In this document: positions 8,550 through 16,496 of the stretch, in pieces
How positions within the stretch are numbered: position 1 is the stretch's first letter
Layout: every line of letters starts with the position of its first letter
Source of the DNA: JBFMDN01 sp040753915
Lineage (GTDB): Bacteria > Desulfobacterota > Desulfomonilia > Desulfomonilales > Desulfomonilaceae
DNA: 55,820 nt
Reading direction: 5' to 3'
NCBI GenBank assembly: GCA_040753915.1
Contig: JBFMDN010000036.1
Span: forward strand, 1 to 55,820
Made by a program: the position numbers and the translations under genes
Notes under the pieces: model-generated
What the model was told of the DNA's origin: nothing
Database searches by the model: none
What the model saw: only the letters and a program-made list of their open reading frames with translations

Positions 8550-9577
8550 ACGATACTCGCGGCCACAGTCTTTTCAGAAACGCAGTTGGCGAGACATCCC
8601 GGGTCAGGATGTCCCAATCTCTTTTGCGTGTGGTACGCCACTGCAGGACATCCACCGTGGCAGAAATCGAATCTTTGGCAGCTCTCGCACGACTTGATCT
8701 CAAGCTTGCGAAAGGCCTGAAAGACACGAGAACGATTCCAGATGAGCGAGAAGGTTTCTTGCGGGAGTCGTCCTGCAAGGAATTCGTCTTCTTGGAGGAA
8801 AGCGCACGGGTACAGGTGGCCGGTGGGTGAAATGCAGCACGTGAGCTTGCACGCCCCACACATGTTGAGGCCCAGGTGCCGTCGATCTTCGTGGGACACG
8901 GAAAAGAAGGAGTCGCCGGTGGAAACATCCTGGTGTGCGCTGAGCCAGTCGGAGAAAGCAACCATCTGGGACGGTGAGACGTTTAGCCTGGACCAGTTTG
9001 CCTTTCCTCTCCCCGAAGGTCTGAACCGGGAGACGCGGAACTTGGCACCGAAGGATTGGGCAAGATCAGACAGAGCGTCGAGCTGCGGCAAGCTGATCCT
9101 GGTGAGGACGGTATTGATACTAACTGCAATGTCTCTTTTTCTCAGACATTCGACCGCCTTTATTGCTCGGGAAAAACTTCCCGTTCCCCTGATAGAGTCG
9201 TTCGAGTCGGGCGTAGCACCATCGAGACTCACCTGAATATATACGAGCTTGTGGTCGAGTCTCTCCGCCACCTTGTCATCAATGAGAGTGCCGTTGGTGC
9301 TTATGCAGGTCAGAATCCCCTTCTCGTGGGCATAATCCATCAAGTCGAGGAAGTCCTCCCGCATGAAGGGCTCTCCTCCTCCAATGCTGAACTGGAACAC
9401 GCGGTTGGCTGCCATCGAGTCGATGACGCTGCGGCACTGGTCGGTGGTGAGCTCTTCTTTTTCGCGCCGGCCCGAGTCGGACAGGCAGTGAAGGCATGAC
9501 AGGTTGCATGCGTACGTGACTTCCCATGTCACGTTCACTGGGGCGCGGAGCCCCATTTCAACATATTGGTTGCTCAT
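8546..9577 (-). CDS. mftC: mycofactocin radical SAM maturase MftC
   Basis: A 343-residue radical SAM/SPASM enzyme. MftC oxidatively decarboxylates the C-terminal Tyr of MftA and then forms a Val-Tyr carbon-carbon bond. The SAM-cluster motif CNLSCLHC is at 24-31 and GGGEPF near 66. The SPASM region carries CGACKLTCC and CESCQRFDFCHGGCP for two auxiliary clusters. The chosen ATG begins MSNQYVEMGLRAP, overlaps the mftB end by 20 bases and has AGAGG upstream; an upstream alternative would overlap mftB far more. The MftA substrate here has Ile before Tyr, so the bond would form on Ile, which is inference. Confidence 0.94.
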   Translation of the reverse strand: MSNQYVEMGLRAPVNVTWEVTYACNLSCLHCLSDSGRREKEELTTDQCRSVIDSMAANRVFQFSIGGGEPFMREDFLDLMDYAHEKGILTCISTNGTLIDDKVAERLDHKLVYIQVSLDGATPDSNDSIRGTGSFSRAIKAVECLRKRDIAVSINTVLTRISLPQLDALSDLAQSFGAKFRVSRFRPSGRGKANWSRLNVSPSQMVAFSDWLSAHQDVSTGDSFFSVSHEDRRHLGLNMCGACKLTCCISPTGHLYPCAFLQEDEFLAGRLPQETFSLIWNRSRVFQAFRKLEIKSCESCQRFDFCHGGCPAVAYHTQKRLGHPDPGCLANCVSEKTVAASIV

Positions 9578-9842
9578 ATATGAGGCCTCTCGACAATAGC
9601 ATGTCCAGAATTCTCTGTACGTGCCGTCGGATCTCATCCCTCGATCTTTCACCAAATCTGGCACAGAGAGATTCTATCAGCTCTTCCGCCGTGTGCTCCC
9701 CAAAAAAGAAGCTCTCTGAAATGAGATCCCGGCTGGGAAGGAAGACGAGCTTCGGACCGCGATAATCGTAGAATAACAGCCCGAATTGCTCCTCTCGGAC
9801 CTGTACGCCGTCCCACATCCTGTACGCAGTGTTCGAGCCCAT
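9558..9842 (-). CDS. mftB: mycofactocin peptide chaperone MftB (PqqD-like)
   Basis: A 94-residue RiPP recognition element of the PqqD fold that binds the MftA leader and presents it to MftC. Residues 1-45 would form the beta-rich part (VQVREEQFGLLFYDYRGPK) and the rest the helical part ending in LLSRGLIYE, a pattern typical of MftB. It lies between mftA and mftC in the standard order. The ATG has GGGGAAAAG upstream. Identification rests mainly on context and on the LLFYDYRGPKLVF stretch. Confidence 0.9.
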   Translation of the reverse strand: MGSNTAYRMWDGVQVREEQFGLLFYDYRGPKLVFLPSRDLISESFFFGEHTAEELIESLCARFGERSRDEIRRHVQRILDMLLSRGLIYEQPIC

Positions 9843-9986
9843 GGGCTTTTCCCCGGTCAGGGCCGGCTTTGCAAACCACGCAGGTGAAACGCTATCAGGA
9901 AAGTTCCATACCTCAGGAGGTAGGGATTTCCCCCCGCTTGAGCATCCCTTCCATGCGCTGGAAAGAAAGCCGGCCCAAGGCAGTGT

Positions 9987-10118
9987 TCAGTAGATTCCGC
10001 AGATGCCGTCAACAGCCATCTCTTCGACGGTAATCTCTTCCAGAATGGCAGGCTGCTCGGGACACGCTTCTTCAACCTCGGTTACGATATGTTCTTGATT
10101 TCTGACTTCTTCTTCCAT
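9987..10118 (-). CDS. mftA: mycofactocin precursor peptide MftA
   Basis: A 43-codon gene, too short for ordinary gene finders. It encodes an acidic leader, starting MEEEVRNQEH, and the core tail EEMAVDGICGIY before the stop. The mycofactocin hallmark is a C-terminal IDGxCGVY; here the first position is Val and the residue before the final Tyr is Ile. A strong AAGGAG lies seven bases before the ATG. It is followed by mftB, mftC and mftF, and preceded by a mycofactocin-type SDR. The peptidase MftE and the oxidase MftD needed to finish the cofactor are not in this window and must lie elsewhere if the pathway works. Confidence 0.95.
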   Translation of the reverse strand: MEEEVRNQEHIVTEVEEACPEQPAILEEITVEEMAVDGICGIY

Positions 10119-10195
10119 ATGCTTCTCCTTCTTATCGCTGGGCCGGGCAGATTCCCGGCTTTAGTGGGCCAATTCCCAACATGTCTGAAACCGCT

Positions 10196-11005
10196 CTATG
10201 GTGCCCGAGCGGTCCAACCGGCGTCCACTGTCACACATTGACCGGTTATGCACCGTGAGTCCTCAGTGGCGAGCCAGACTACCGCTCTTCCTATGTCTTC
10301 AGGCATTATCTCTCTGTCTTGAAATGAGTGCCCGGCAAGAAACTGTGATTTAGCCTCTTCGTCCTCCATCCCGAAGAACCTGGCTATACCCTGCATCATG
10401 GGAGTCCAAACCGTTCCGGGACATACGACATTTACGTTGATGTTGTGATCTGCCACTTCCATGGACAGCGCCTTCGTCAAGCCAATGATCCCATGCTTTG
10501 CGGCGCAGTAATGAGCCCCCAGCCCGAATCCTCGCTGACCGCCCACGGACGATATATTGATGATCTTTCCGCTGTGGCGCTCTATCATGTGGGGCACGAC
10601 GTACTTGCAGCAGAGAAACGTGCCTTTCAGGTGAGTGTCGACGACTTCGTCCCACTCCTGCTCGCTCATGTCAGCTACTGCCATCATGGACGAGTTTCCC
10701 GCATTGTTAACGAGAATATCTATCTTATCGAATGTTTCCAAAGACTTGCAGACCATGGCTTCCACGTCGGCAGCCTTGCGGACATCGCATTTGATGCCGA
10801 TCGCTCTGCGACCCAATTTTTTAATCTCTCCCACCGCTGCATCCATGGTCTCATACGTGGACATGGAGTACGGAATGGTCTCCATATCCTCGCAGATATC
10901 CGCGATAACGATGTCGGCCCCTTCCTGTGCCAGCAGCCGTGCAGTGGCATAACCGTTGCCTCTGGCACCGCCTGTGACAACGGCCACTTTGCCGTCTAGT
11001 TTCAT
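10196..11005 (-). CDS. mycofactocin-coupled SDR family oxidoreductase
   Basis: A 269-residue SDR. The cofactor motif TGGARGNG is at 11-18, NNAG at 100-103, and the catalytic Ser152/153, Tyr166 and Lys170 are present. After the second beta strand it has the insertion ADICEDMETIPYSMST (35-50), which marks the mycofactocin-associated SDR subgroup in which NAD is bound so tightly that an external redox partner is required. The ATG with AGGAGGG upstream is preferred over a start 19 codons earlier. It sits immediately upstream of mftA. It is the most likely enzyme to feed electrons into mycofactocin; the alcohol substrate is unknown. Confidence 0.92.
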   Translation of the reverse strand: MKLDGKVAVVTGGARGNGYATARLLAQEGADIVIADICEDMETIPYSMSTYETMDAAVGEIKKLGRRAIGIKCDVRKAADVEAMVCKSLETFDKIDILVNNAGNSSMMAVADMSEQEWDEVVDTHLKGTFLCCKYVVPHMIERHSGKIINISSVGGQRGFGLGAHYCAAKHGIIGLTKALSMEVADHNINVNVVCPGTVWTPMMQGIARFFGMEDEEAKSQFLAGHSFQDREIMPEDIGRAVVWLATEDSRCITGQCVTVDAGWTARAP

Positions 11006-11058
11006 CCGGTGAACCCTCCTTTCCCTTCCTCTTGTGTCCGCTGGGAAGAATGCGCAGA

Positions 11059-11376
11059 TCAACTCGAGGGGAATTTGGTCATTAACTCCTGTAAGCTGCG
11101 CATATCTTCGAGCGCGACATTTGCTCCGTATTCCGCTACCTGGAACTCGATTTCGTGCTGAAGTGATGACAGGAGCATCAAAGCATCGAGGTAGTACACG
11201 AGGGTCGCATCCTTCTTGAAATCCTCCTTGTAGGCCACGAGTACGTCGTCGACGTTCAGCTTCCTCAGTTCCGCGGCGTACCGGTCAATCTCGATGCGAT
11301 CCCGGAGCAAGTCGTCCATAAGTGCAACAGCTTCGTTAATCAGAGCTACCACCCGTTGGTGCATGGGGTGATTCAT
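11059..11376 (-). CDS. small helical hypothetical protein
   Basis: A 105-residue protein without recognised family. It is almost wholly helix-forming, with heptad-like leucines and alternating acidic and basic residues (for example ALMDDLLRDRIEIDRYAAEL), no cysteines and no export signal. Its ATG overlaps the stop of the winged-helix gene by four bases, so the two are translationally coupled and may form a complex. General style resembles the two paralogous small helical proteins of this operon, but I could not align it with them convincingly. Confidence 0.65.
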   Translation of the reverse strand: MNHPMHQRVVALINEAVALMDDLLRDRIEIDRYAAELRKLNVDDVLVAYKEDFKKDATLVYYLDALMLLSSLQHEIEFQVAEYGANVALEDMRSLQELMTKFPSS

Positions 11377-11687
11377 GAAGAGGCCCCCTGTTTTCGCCCG
11401 TAACGGCTATCGAGAATCTTGCTTCCTTCCTTCGAGACGATGAATCGTGTGAGAGGATAGGTTCCCTCTCTGGTAATCCGGCGACGGTCCAGCAGTCCTC
11501 TTCGCAAGAGCGAGAGTATCCGTTCTTTGACCCCCGAAGAAGAGATCCTGAGCTCCTGGGCAATGGTGTGGCAATGGAACTCTCCCGGCTTTCGGTGATG
11601 GCACGATCCGGAACAATCTGTCCCCCCTCGCTCCTTGATGATTCTCAAGATACTTACGAGATCATCCGATAGCCTGTCTTCGGCCAT
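11373..11687 (-). CDS. winged-helix protein with Cys/His cluster
   Basis: A 104-residue protein. Residues about 40-75 (HTIAQELRISSSGVKERILSLLRRGLL) fit a helix-turn-helix, followed by a wing-like strand pair, suggesting a MarR/ArsR-like DNA-binding fold. In front of it lies an unusual cluster CSGSCHH...FHCH (about residues 25-40), which could hold a metal ion or an Fe-S cluster as a sensor. It may regulate this redox operon locally; nothing proves DNA binding. AAAGGGG precedes the ATG, and the stop overlaps the next gene. Confidence 0.65.
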   Translation of the reverse strand: MAEDRLSDDLVSILRIIKERGGTDCSGSCHHRKPGEFHCHTIAQELRISSSGVKERILSLLRRGLLDRRRITREGTYPLTRFIVSKEGSKILDSRYGRKQGASS

Positions 11688-11698
11688 GAAGTACCCCT

Positions 11699-12058
11699 TT
11701 ACGTCATCCTCACCACAAAGGTCTTCACCTTGTGGGTCAGGCCGTCAAGCTCCTTCTCGAGCTGATCGAGTTTCGCCAGAGCTTCTGCCTCATTGCACGA
11801 TTCCACGCTCTGTTTAAGATTCAGAGCCAGCTCTTTGCAGGCCCACGACGTTTCTCCAGCTTTCACGGTCTTCATGTACGCGCGGCTCAACAAGGGCTCA
11901 ATTTGCTCGCCCTTGGCGAGCAAGGTGGTCTTGATCCTCTGTGCAAGCTCAGGAGACATCGAAGCGTCTCGTTCGTTAATTTCCTTGAACACCTCCAACA
12001 TCTCCCTGATAAGCGCTGGACCTTTCCCGGTGACGTCGGGCCTCTTGGCATCGGACAT
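11699..12058 (-). CDS. small helical protein, paralogue of the protein at 4166-4474
   Basis: A 119-residue helical protein with the block YMKTVKAGETSWACKELALNL, clearly related to the product of 4166-4474, including a conserved Cys after the KTVK-x-GE motif. There is no known domain, signal or membrane segment. AAGGAG is well placed before the ATG. Eleven bases separate it from the winged-helix gene. Two diverged copies in one operon suggest a heteromeric or substrate-specific adaptor role, which is inference. Confidence 0.68.
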   Translation of the reverse strand: MSDAKRPDVTGKGPALIREMLEVFKEINERDASMSPELAQRIKTTLLAKGEQIEPLLSRAYMKTVKAGETSWACKELALNLKQSVESCNEAEALAKLDQLEKELDGLTHKVKTFVVRMT

Positions 12059-12165
12059 GTGATACTCCTTCCTCTCTGGTCTTGTATATTTGCGCGGCGG
12101 AATCGCCTCATTCCGCGGTCACTGGTGCGCACTAGCGTTTCGGACAATGGGCACCCTATTCCCTG

Positions 12166-13098
12166 TTAACCATGTCTCGGACGATGGTGGTCCCTCCCTT
12201 CATCCCAGGCATGTTCTTTGACGACGACCTTTTCTCTGGGAGGAAGCCGCTTGATTATTTCCTCAACGATGGTCGACATGGCTTGCGCGGTGAGAGAGTC
12301 AGGGTGCTGGAAGACAATGGGGACCCCCGAGTCTGCCGCCTCAGAGTACTGCCAATCAAGGGGGATGCCACCGAGGAATGGGAGCTTGAAGGTTGCTGCG
12401 AGCTTCTCGCCTCTCCCTTTCCCAAAGATGTACTCCATACGACCGCAGTCGGGACACTGATATGAGCTCATATTCTCGATCAGACCGATGATTGGAGCAT
12501 TCAATTCCTTGGCAGCGTTGATTGCCTTGCTGCACACAATGGTCGAAATCTCCTGGGGGGTCGTGACAACGATCAGACCGTCCAGGTTGGGAATGGATTT
12601 CATAATGGTGATGGGCTCATCCCCCGTGCCGGGAGGCAAGTCCACCAGGAGAAAATCAAGCTCATACCACTTGATCGAGCTCAAGAATTGTCTGAGCACC
12701 CGTGCCTTGTATTGACCGCGCCACATGATAGGGGTCATGTCGGTCGGCCATATGAGTGCGACTGACATGACTTTGAGGCCGTGTTCCGTGATCACCGGAT
12801 CAATGCCGTGGCTTCCATGCAAGATGTCACGCATCTCGGTCTTTATCCCCACCATCTTCGGGACACTCGGGCCGTGCACGTCGGCATCGAAGATCCCCAC
12901 AGCCATGTCCTTTTGCTTGAGTGCAGCGGCCAAATTCACCACGACGCTCGTCTTGCCGACGCCCCCTTTTCCGCTGATGACGGCGATCTTGTAGTTGATG
13001 TGCGCCATGGCGTCACTTATTGGCCCATGCCTGTGATGACCATGGTGACCACCGTGCCCGTGATGTTGCTGCGGTGCCTTTACATCGCTGTGATTCAC
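12166..13098 (-). CDS. Mrp/NBP35-type P-loop ATPase (Fe-S carrier)
   Basis: A 310-residue ApbC/Mrp family ATPase that binds and transfers Fe-S clusters to apoproteins. The deviant Walker A SGKGGVGKT is at 42-50, DADVHGPS near 71-78, and the cluster-ligand pair C215-x2-C218 in YQCPDCG. A His-rich N-terminus (HHGHGGHHGHHRHG, 12-25) suggests extra metal binding. The GTG with GGGAGG upstream is preferred to a TTG further out that would overlap the preceding gene. It fits a role in loading clusters into the Fe-S proteins encoded next to it. Confidence 0.9.
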   Translation of the reverse strand: MNHSDVKAPQQHHGHGGHHGHHRHGPISDAMAHINYKIAVISGKGGVGKTSVVVNLAAALKQKDMAVGIFDADVHGPSVPKMVGIKTEMRDILHGSHGIDPVITEHGLKVMSVALIWPTDMTPIMWRGQYKARVLRQFLSSIKWYELDFLLVDLPPGTGDEPITIMKSIPNLDGLIVVTTPQEISTIVCSKAINAAKELNAPIIGLIENMSSYQCPDCGRMEYIFGKGRGEKLAATFKLPFLGGIPLDWQYSEAADSGVPIVFQHPDSLTAQAMSTIVEEIIKRLPPREKVVVKEHAWDEGRDHHRPRHG

Positions 13099-13135
13099 TG
13101 GGGACCTCCCTCTGTTGAAGATCGTCGTCAATGCT

Positions 13136-14248
13136 TTATTGGGCCGCAACGAAGTCGCACTCTACGCTTCCCAGTCCCAATTGCTGTGCATATTCGAGCC
13201 ATAGTTCGGGCGTAACTCCGGTGATCGCCGTGATCTTGTCTTCGCCTTTGCCCAAGACGTTCAGGGCCTCAGCCACGGACCCAGAAATGCCGGGGCTTCT
13301 CGTAATCATTTGATATGTGACCCAGTCAGCAGCGACGGGATCGTCCGACGCCACAATCCCGAGATCCGGAATGAAGGGTATGTCGGAAAAAGGATAGTCA
13401 TCTGACTGCGGGGTTACGGATGTCAGGAAATTCACGAAGAATGCAGGTCCCCGCAGGTTAGCTAACGCAGTGTGGGCTGCTTCTACGACGCTCTCCTGAA
13501 AAGGAACGATCCCTTCCGGTCTTACCGTCATGGCCGAGTTAGGACAGGAAAAAAAGCACCCCAAACACTTGTTGCACATCTCGGAATCGAATACGAGCGC
13601 GTCCCCGTCCATGGATACCGCGCCGGTGGGACAATAGGGAACACATAGTGCGCAATTGTCGCATCGCTCCCGGTGATATACGATTTCGAGGACCGAGTGG
13701 ATTCTCAGCTTTCCTGTGCCTGTCAGAAGGCCCGCTCCGAGATTGTAAGTGGCTCCCGCAAACCCCATGAGTGGATGGGCAGTTACATGAGACAGGACCA
13801 TCAGCGCCCCGGTATCGGTCAACAAGCTGCCCAGTTCGACCCCGCCAAGGTTTCTGCCTTCGGCTACATAGAACTTGCCTTCCTCGCCCGTGTACCCGCC
13901 TGCAAGCATCATCTGGCTGTCAAAGGTCTCACCGGTACTGAATCCTTGAATCAGAGCGGTATGGACCCAATCGTAGCCTGTGTGGCGTGACCCCTTGAAC
14001 AAAGAACAACTGTCGGTAATCACTGGCTGAGCGCCGGCCTCCCTGAGTTTCTCGAAAAAGGTGCTTGCCACTATGGGATGGAGGTAATGGCTGTATCCGA
14101 TCTCGCTGAGATTTATCTTCACGGCCAGGCTTCTCTCTGGGGATATAAGCTTGGCCATCTCGTCGATATCGAGAACGGCGCCGATCTTAGCGATGATGCT
14201 CTGGTGAATTCCCTTTGCACGACCTTTGATCCAATAAGCCCGCGACAT
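13136..14248 (-). CDS. DUF362 protein with two [4Fe-4S] motifs
   Basis: About 370 residues. A DUF362 domain (N-terminal VKINLSEIGYSHYLHP; C-terminal FIPDLGIVASDDPVAAD) is split by a bacterial ferredoxin insert with CDNCALCVPYCP and CNKCLGCFFSCP. DUF362 proteins are soluble Fe-S proteins of unproven function in anaerobes. An ATG at 14248 with AAAGG six bases upstream is chosen; ATGs at 14254 and 14263 are also possible. It is a paralogue of the neighbour encoded upstream, about 250 bases away. Electron transfer to or from the dehydrogenases of this operon is a fair guess. Confidence 0.83.
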   Translation of the reverse strand: MSRAYWIKGRAKGIHQSIIAKIGAVLDIDEMAKLISPERSLAVKINLSEIGYSHYLHPIVASTFFEKLREAGAQPVITDSCSLFKGSRHTGYDWVHTALIQGFSTGETFDSQMMLAGGYTGEEGKFYVAEGRNLGGVELGSLLTDTGALMVLSHVTAHPLMGFAGATYNLGAGLLTGTGKLRIHSVLEIVYHRERCDNCALCVPYCPTGAVSMDGDALVFDSEMCNKCLGCFFSCPNSAMTVRPEGIVPFQESVVEAAHTALANLRGPAFFVNFLTSVTPQSDDYPFSDIPFIPDLGIVASDDPVAADWVTYQMITRSPGISGSVAEALNVLGKGEDKITAITGVTPELWLEYAQQLGLGSVECDFVAAQ

Positions 14249-14497
14249 TTTCATCCTTTGCATGTGTGAGCGGAGAATCCCACCGCGCTCTTCCAGTCTC
14301 GACCGACTCCGACTCGCACGAGACTCCAGGAGATGGAGAGCAGGTGGGCGACTCTAGGCCGCCCTCCTGCTGATCGCGTTGACTGTGCGACGCGTCGAGC
14401 TTCGCGGCATGCAGGGGCGGGTTTCAGCCACACCCTTTTTCTCGGCATCGTCGGCCGGACCGCAATTCGCAACGCGCGGCACTATGGAGAAACGTTC

Positions 14498-15856
14498 CTA
14501 CGCTGTGGGATCGAAGTTTTTCCACTCCCCGATCCAGGTCTTCAGATCTTTGTGGCGACCGAACTCGAACTCTCGTCCCAAATGGTGATTTCGGAATATC
14601 TGTCTCATGGGATGTACAGTCATAGGAGTCTTCCGGATCTGCCATTTGCCGATGTTTTCTGGATTGAGCTCGGGCTCATAGAGAATGAGCTCGTAATTCA
14701 TCGTTCCCATACCAATCCGCTCAGCGGCCTTGAGCTGGATACGCGGGGTGAACGCATTGACCGCCTTGAACTTGTCCTCTCCCGGCTTGAGACCGAGCTC
14801 TTCTGCTCGTGACCCCGGCATGATCGGCGCTTTGTCGAGGACGTCGCAGATTGCGGCATCAATGGCCACGGGATCCTTGGAAGCAAATACGCCCACGTCT
14901 GGTGCCACCGGCATGCCCCCCCACGGGAAGCAGTCGCATTCAGGGCACATGTCAACCGCATATGCGAGGTAACCGATCTTGCCCGGCTTGAAGGTCTTTA
15001 TGCATCCCAGCGCAGCATCCGACATGGCGATCTGGGCGAGCGGGAAATAGTCGTCCCGAAATCCGATACCCTCCATGCCGGTAAACATGCATGTCACCTG
15101 GCACGAGTAGCACAAGGCACACTTGCTGTAATCAAGTTGGACACCGTCTGGCTTGACAGAGATAGCCTGCTCTGGACAGCTATCCTCGCACATCTTGGCA
15201 TACGGGCACTCGGTTCCTTTGCAGCCTTCCTTGTTCACTTTCGGGTACCCTATTGCGTCGTCGGGATCGCCCCAGAAAGCGAGGTGGGTCTGATACTTGC
15301 CTCTCTTGGATTGCGCGCCAATGCCAAAGTTCTTGATGCATCCGCCGTATGCGGTTATGGGATGACCCTTTGCATGGGCGAGGTTGATGCAAGCGTCAGC
15401 CTCATATATTCCCCGTCCAATGTACGTTTCCTTCAGGATGTTCCCCTCGGGCAATTCCACTCTCAAGTCGTCTTCCCCGGAGAATCCGTCAGCCACTACG
15501 TACGGTGCTTGGAGGCTGGCAAAGTTGAGACCGTGGCGATTGGCTCCTTCTACGAGCAGTTGACCGGTGCACCGGTTATTGTACAGATGGTAAGTCAATG
15601 TGGTGGTATCGGTTACAAAGGGCCGACCACCGCACGCCTTAACCTCTTCCACGATGGCCGCAACGAACTCGGGCCTCAGACAGTGTGTTCTGTTCCATTC
15701 GCCGCAATGGACCTTGATCGCCACGCTGTCGTCCTTTTCTATGCACTTGTCGAGCTCGGCGAGATAAAATAAGTCTTTTGCCTTGCATATGGTGCTTTCA
15801 GTCCAGTTGGTGGCATTAGCCCCCGCGTACCAGACTTTTGAGACCTTTTCCGGCAT
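14498..15856 (-). CDS. DUF362 protein with ferredoxin insert
   Basis: A 452-residue DUF362 protein. The conserved core motifs AIKVHCGEWNRTHCLRP and HAKGHPITAYGGCIKNFGIG surround a ferredoxin-like part with CKGTECPYAKMCEDSCP and CALCYSCQVTC, followed by further cysteines (MCPECDCFPW). The ATG lies 9 bases after AGGAGG, a very good ribosome site, and a longer frame to 15940 is rejected for lacking one. It is the first gene of the minus-strand run that ends at 508, with a sigma-54 promoter about 300 bases upstream. The physiological reaction is unknown. Confidence 0.85.
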   Translation of the reverse strand: MPEKVSKVWYAGANATNWTESTICKAKDLFYLAELDKCIEKDDSVAIKVHCGEWNRTHCLRPEFVAAIVEEVKACGGRPFVTDTTTLTYHLYNNRCTGQLLVEGANRHGLNFASLQAPYVVADGFSGEDDLRVELPEGNILKETYIGRGIYEADACINLAHAKGHPITAYGGCIKNFGIGAQSKRGKYQTHLAFWGDPDDAIGYPKVNKEGCKGTECPYAKMCEDSCPEQAISVKPDGVQLDYSKCALCYSCQVTCMFTGMEGIGFRDDYFPLAQIAMSDAALGCIKTFKPGKIGYLAYAVDMCPECDCFPWGGMPVAPDVGVFASKDPVAIDAAICDVLDKAPIMPGSRAEELGLKPGEDKFKAVNAFTPRIQLKAAERIGMGTMNYELILYEPELNPENIGKWQIRKTPMTVHPMRQIFRNHHLGREFEFGRHKDLKTWIGEWKNFDPTA

Positions 15857-16496
15857 TATGATTCCTCCTGTTCTGCTCGTGCCCGCTTTTGGACACGATG
15901 GGCTTCTGGTTCGACCGAGCTGATTGAGCAGCCCCGCCACTCATGCATCGTACCTCTAGACGCCGCTCTCCCGGCAAATGTGGTCGTACCAGCCCCCTTT
16001 CCTGTCCGAATTTGGCGGGATGCCCGATTTCCGTTTTGCGGCATGGCGCAAACAAGCGTGAAGGTTCTTTCCCGCGACGCTTCCCTTCCGCTCCGGGTTT
16101 TCATTACGAGACGAGACTCCAGCGGAAGAAAACGGGATCTCCGGCCGTCAGTGCGAACTCGATAGATGCGATGCAATGTTTGTGCCCATACATGAGCACG
16201 AAGGAAAATTGGAGTCACATTCCATGAAGGCTCTGTAATATCAGCTACATAAAGGTGGTCCGTGCCACAATTCGCCTCAAGTGGCGCGTTGAGCCCGGCG
16301 TCCCTCCCTTTGACGACATGAGGACAGAGCGAAGACCGGGACACCAGGTGAGCCATGCGGGCCGAGGATCATCGTCAACATATCGTTATTGTTTTGTAAA
16401 AGCGGCTGTTCGCTCGGTGGGGTCTAATTGGACACCTGGCCTCAGATTATCGAGGGCGGGACCGATTCGGATCCTGGAGCATCGCGGTCTGTGCTT
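15857..16496. other. upstream control region of the mycofactocin operon
   Basis: This 640-base stretch has no supported gene. It contains the sigma-54 promoter at 16173-16188 and, about 95 bases further upstream, an imperfect inverted pair TGCCAC-N12-GTGGCG (16263-16286) that could bind an NtrC-type activator. From the predicted transcript start near 16161 there would be an unusually long leader of about 300 bases. Frames crossing it have low-quality, non-family translations. Confidence 0.45.
16173..16188 (-). promoter_or_regulatory. sigma-54 (-24/-12) promoter
   Basis: Reading the minus strand, GGGCAC-AAACA-TTGCAT matches the consensus TGGCAC-N5-TTGCA at all but one position, with the invariant GG and GC exactly ten bases apart. 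It faces the DUF362/mycofactocin run. The gene adjoining this region on its other side encodes a sigma-54-dependent activator, which supports the call. Confidence 0.62.

Noticed and set aside
15856..16356. A 166-codon minus-strand frame upstream of the first DUF362 gene
   Set aside because: It crosses the sigma-54 promoter, lacks a ribosome site and its translation is Arg/Ser-rich noise.
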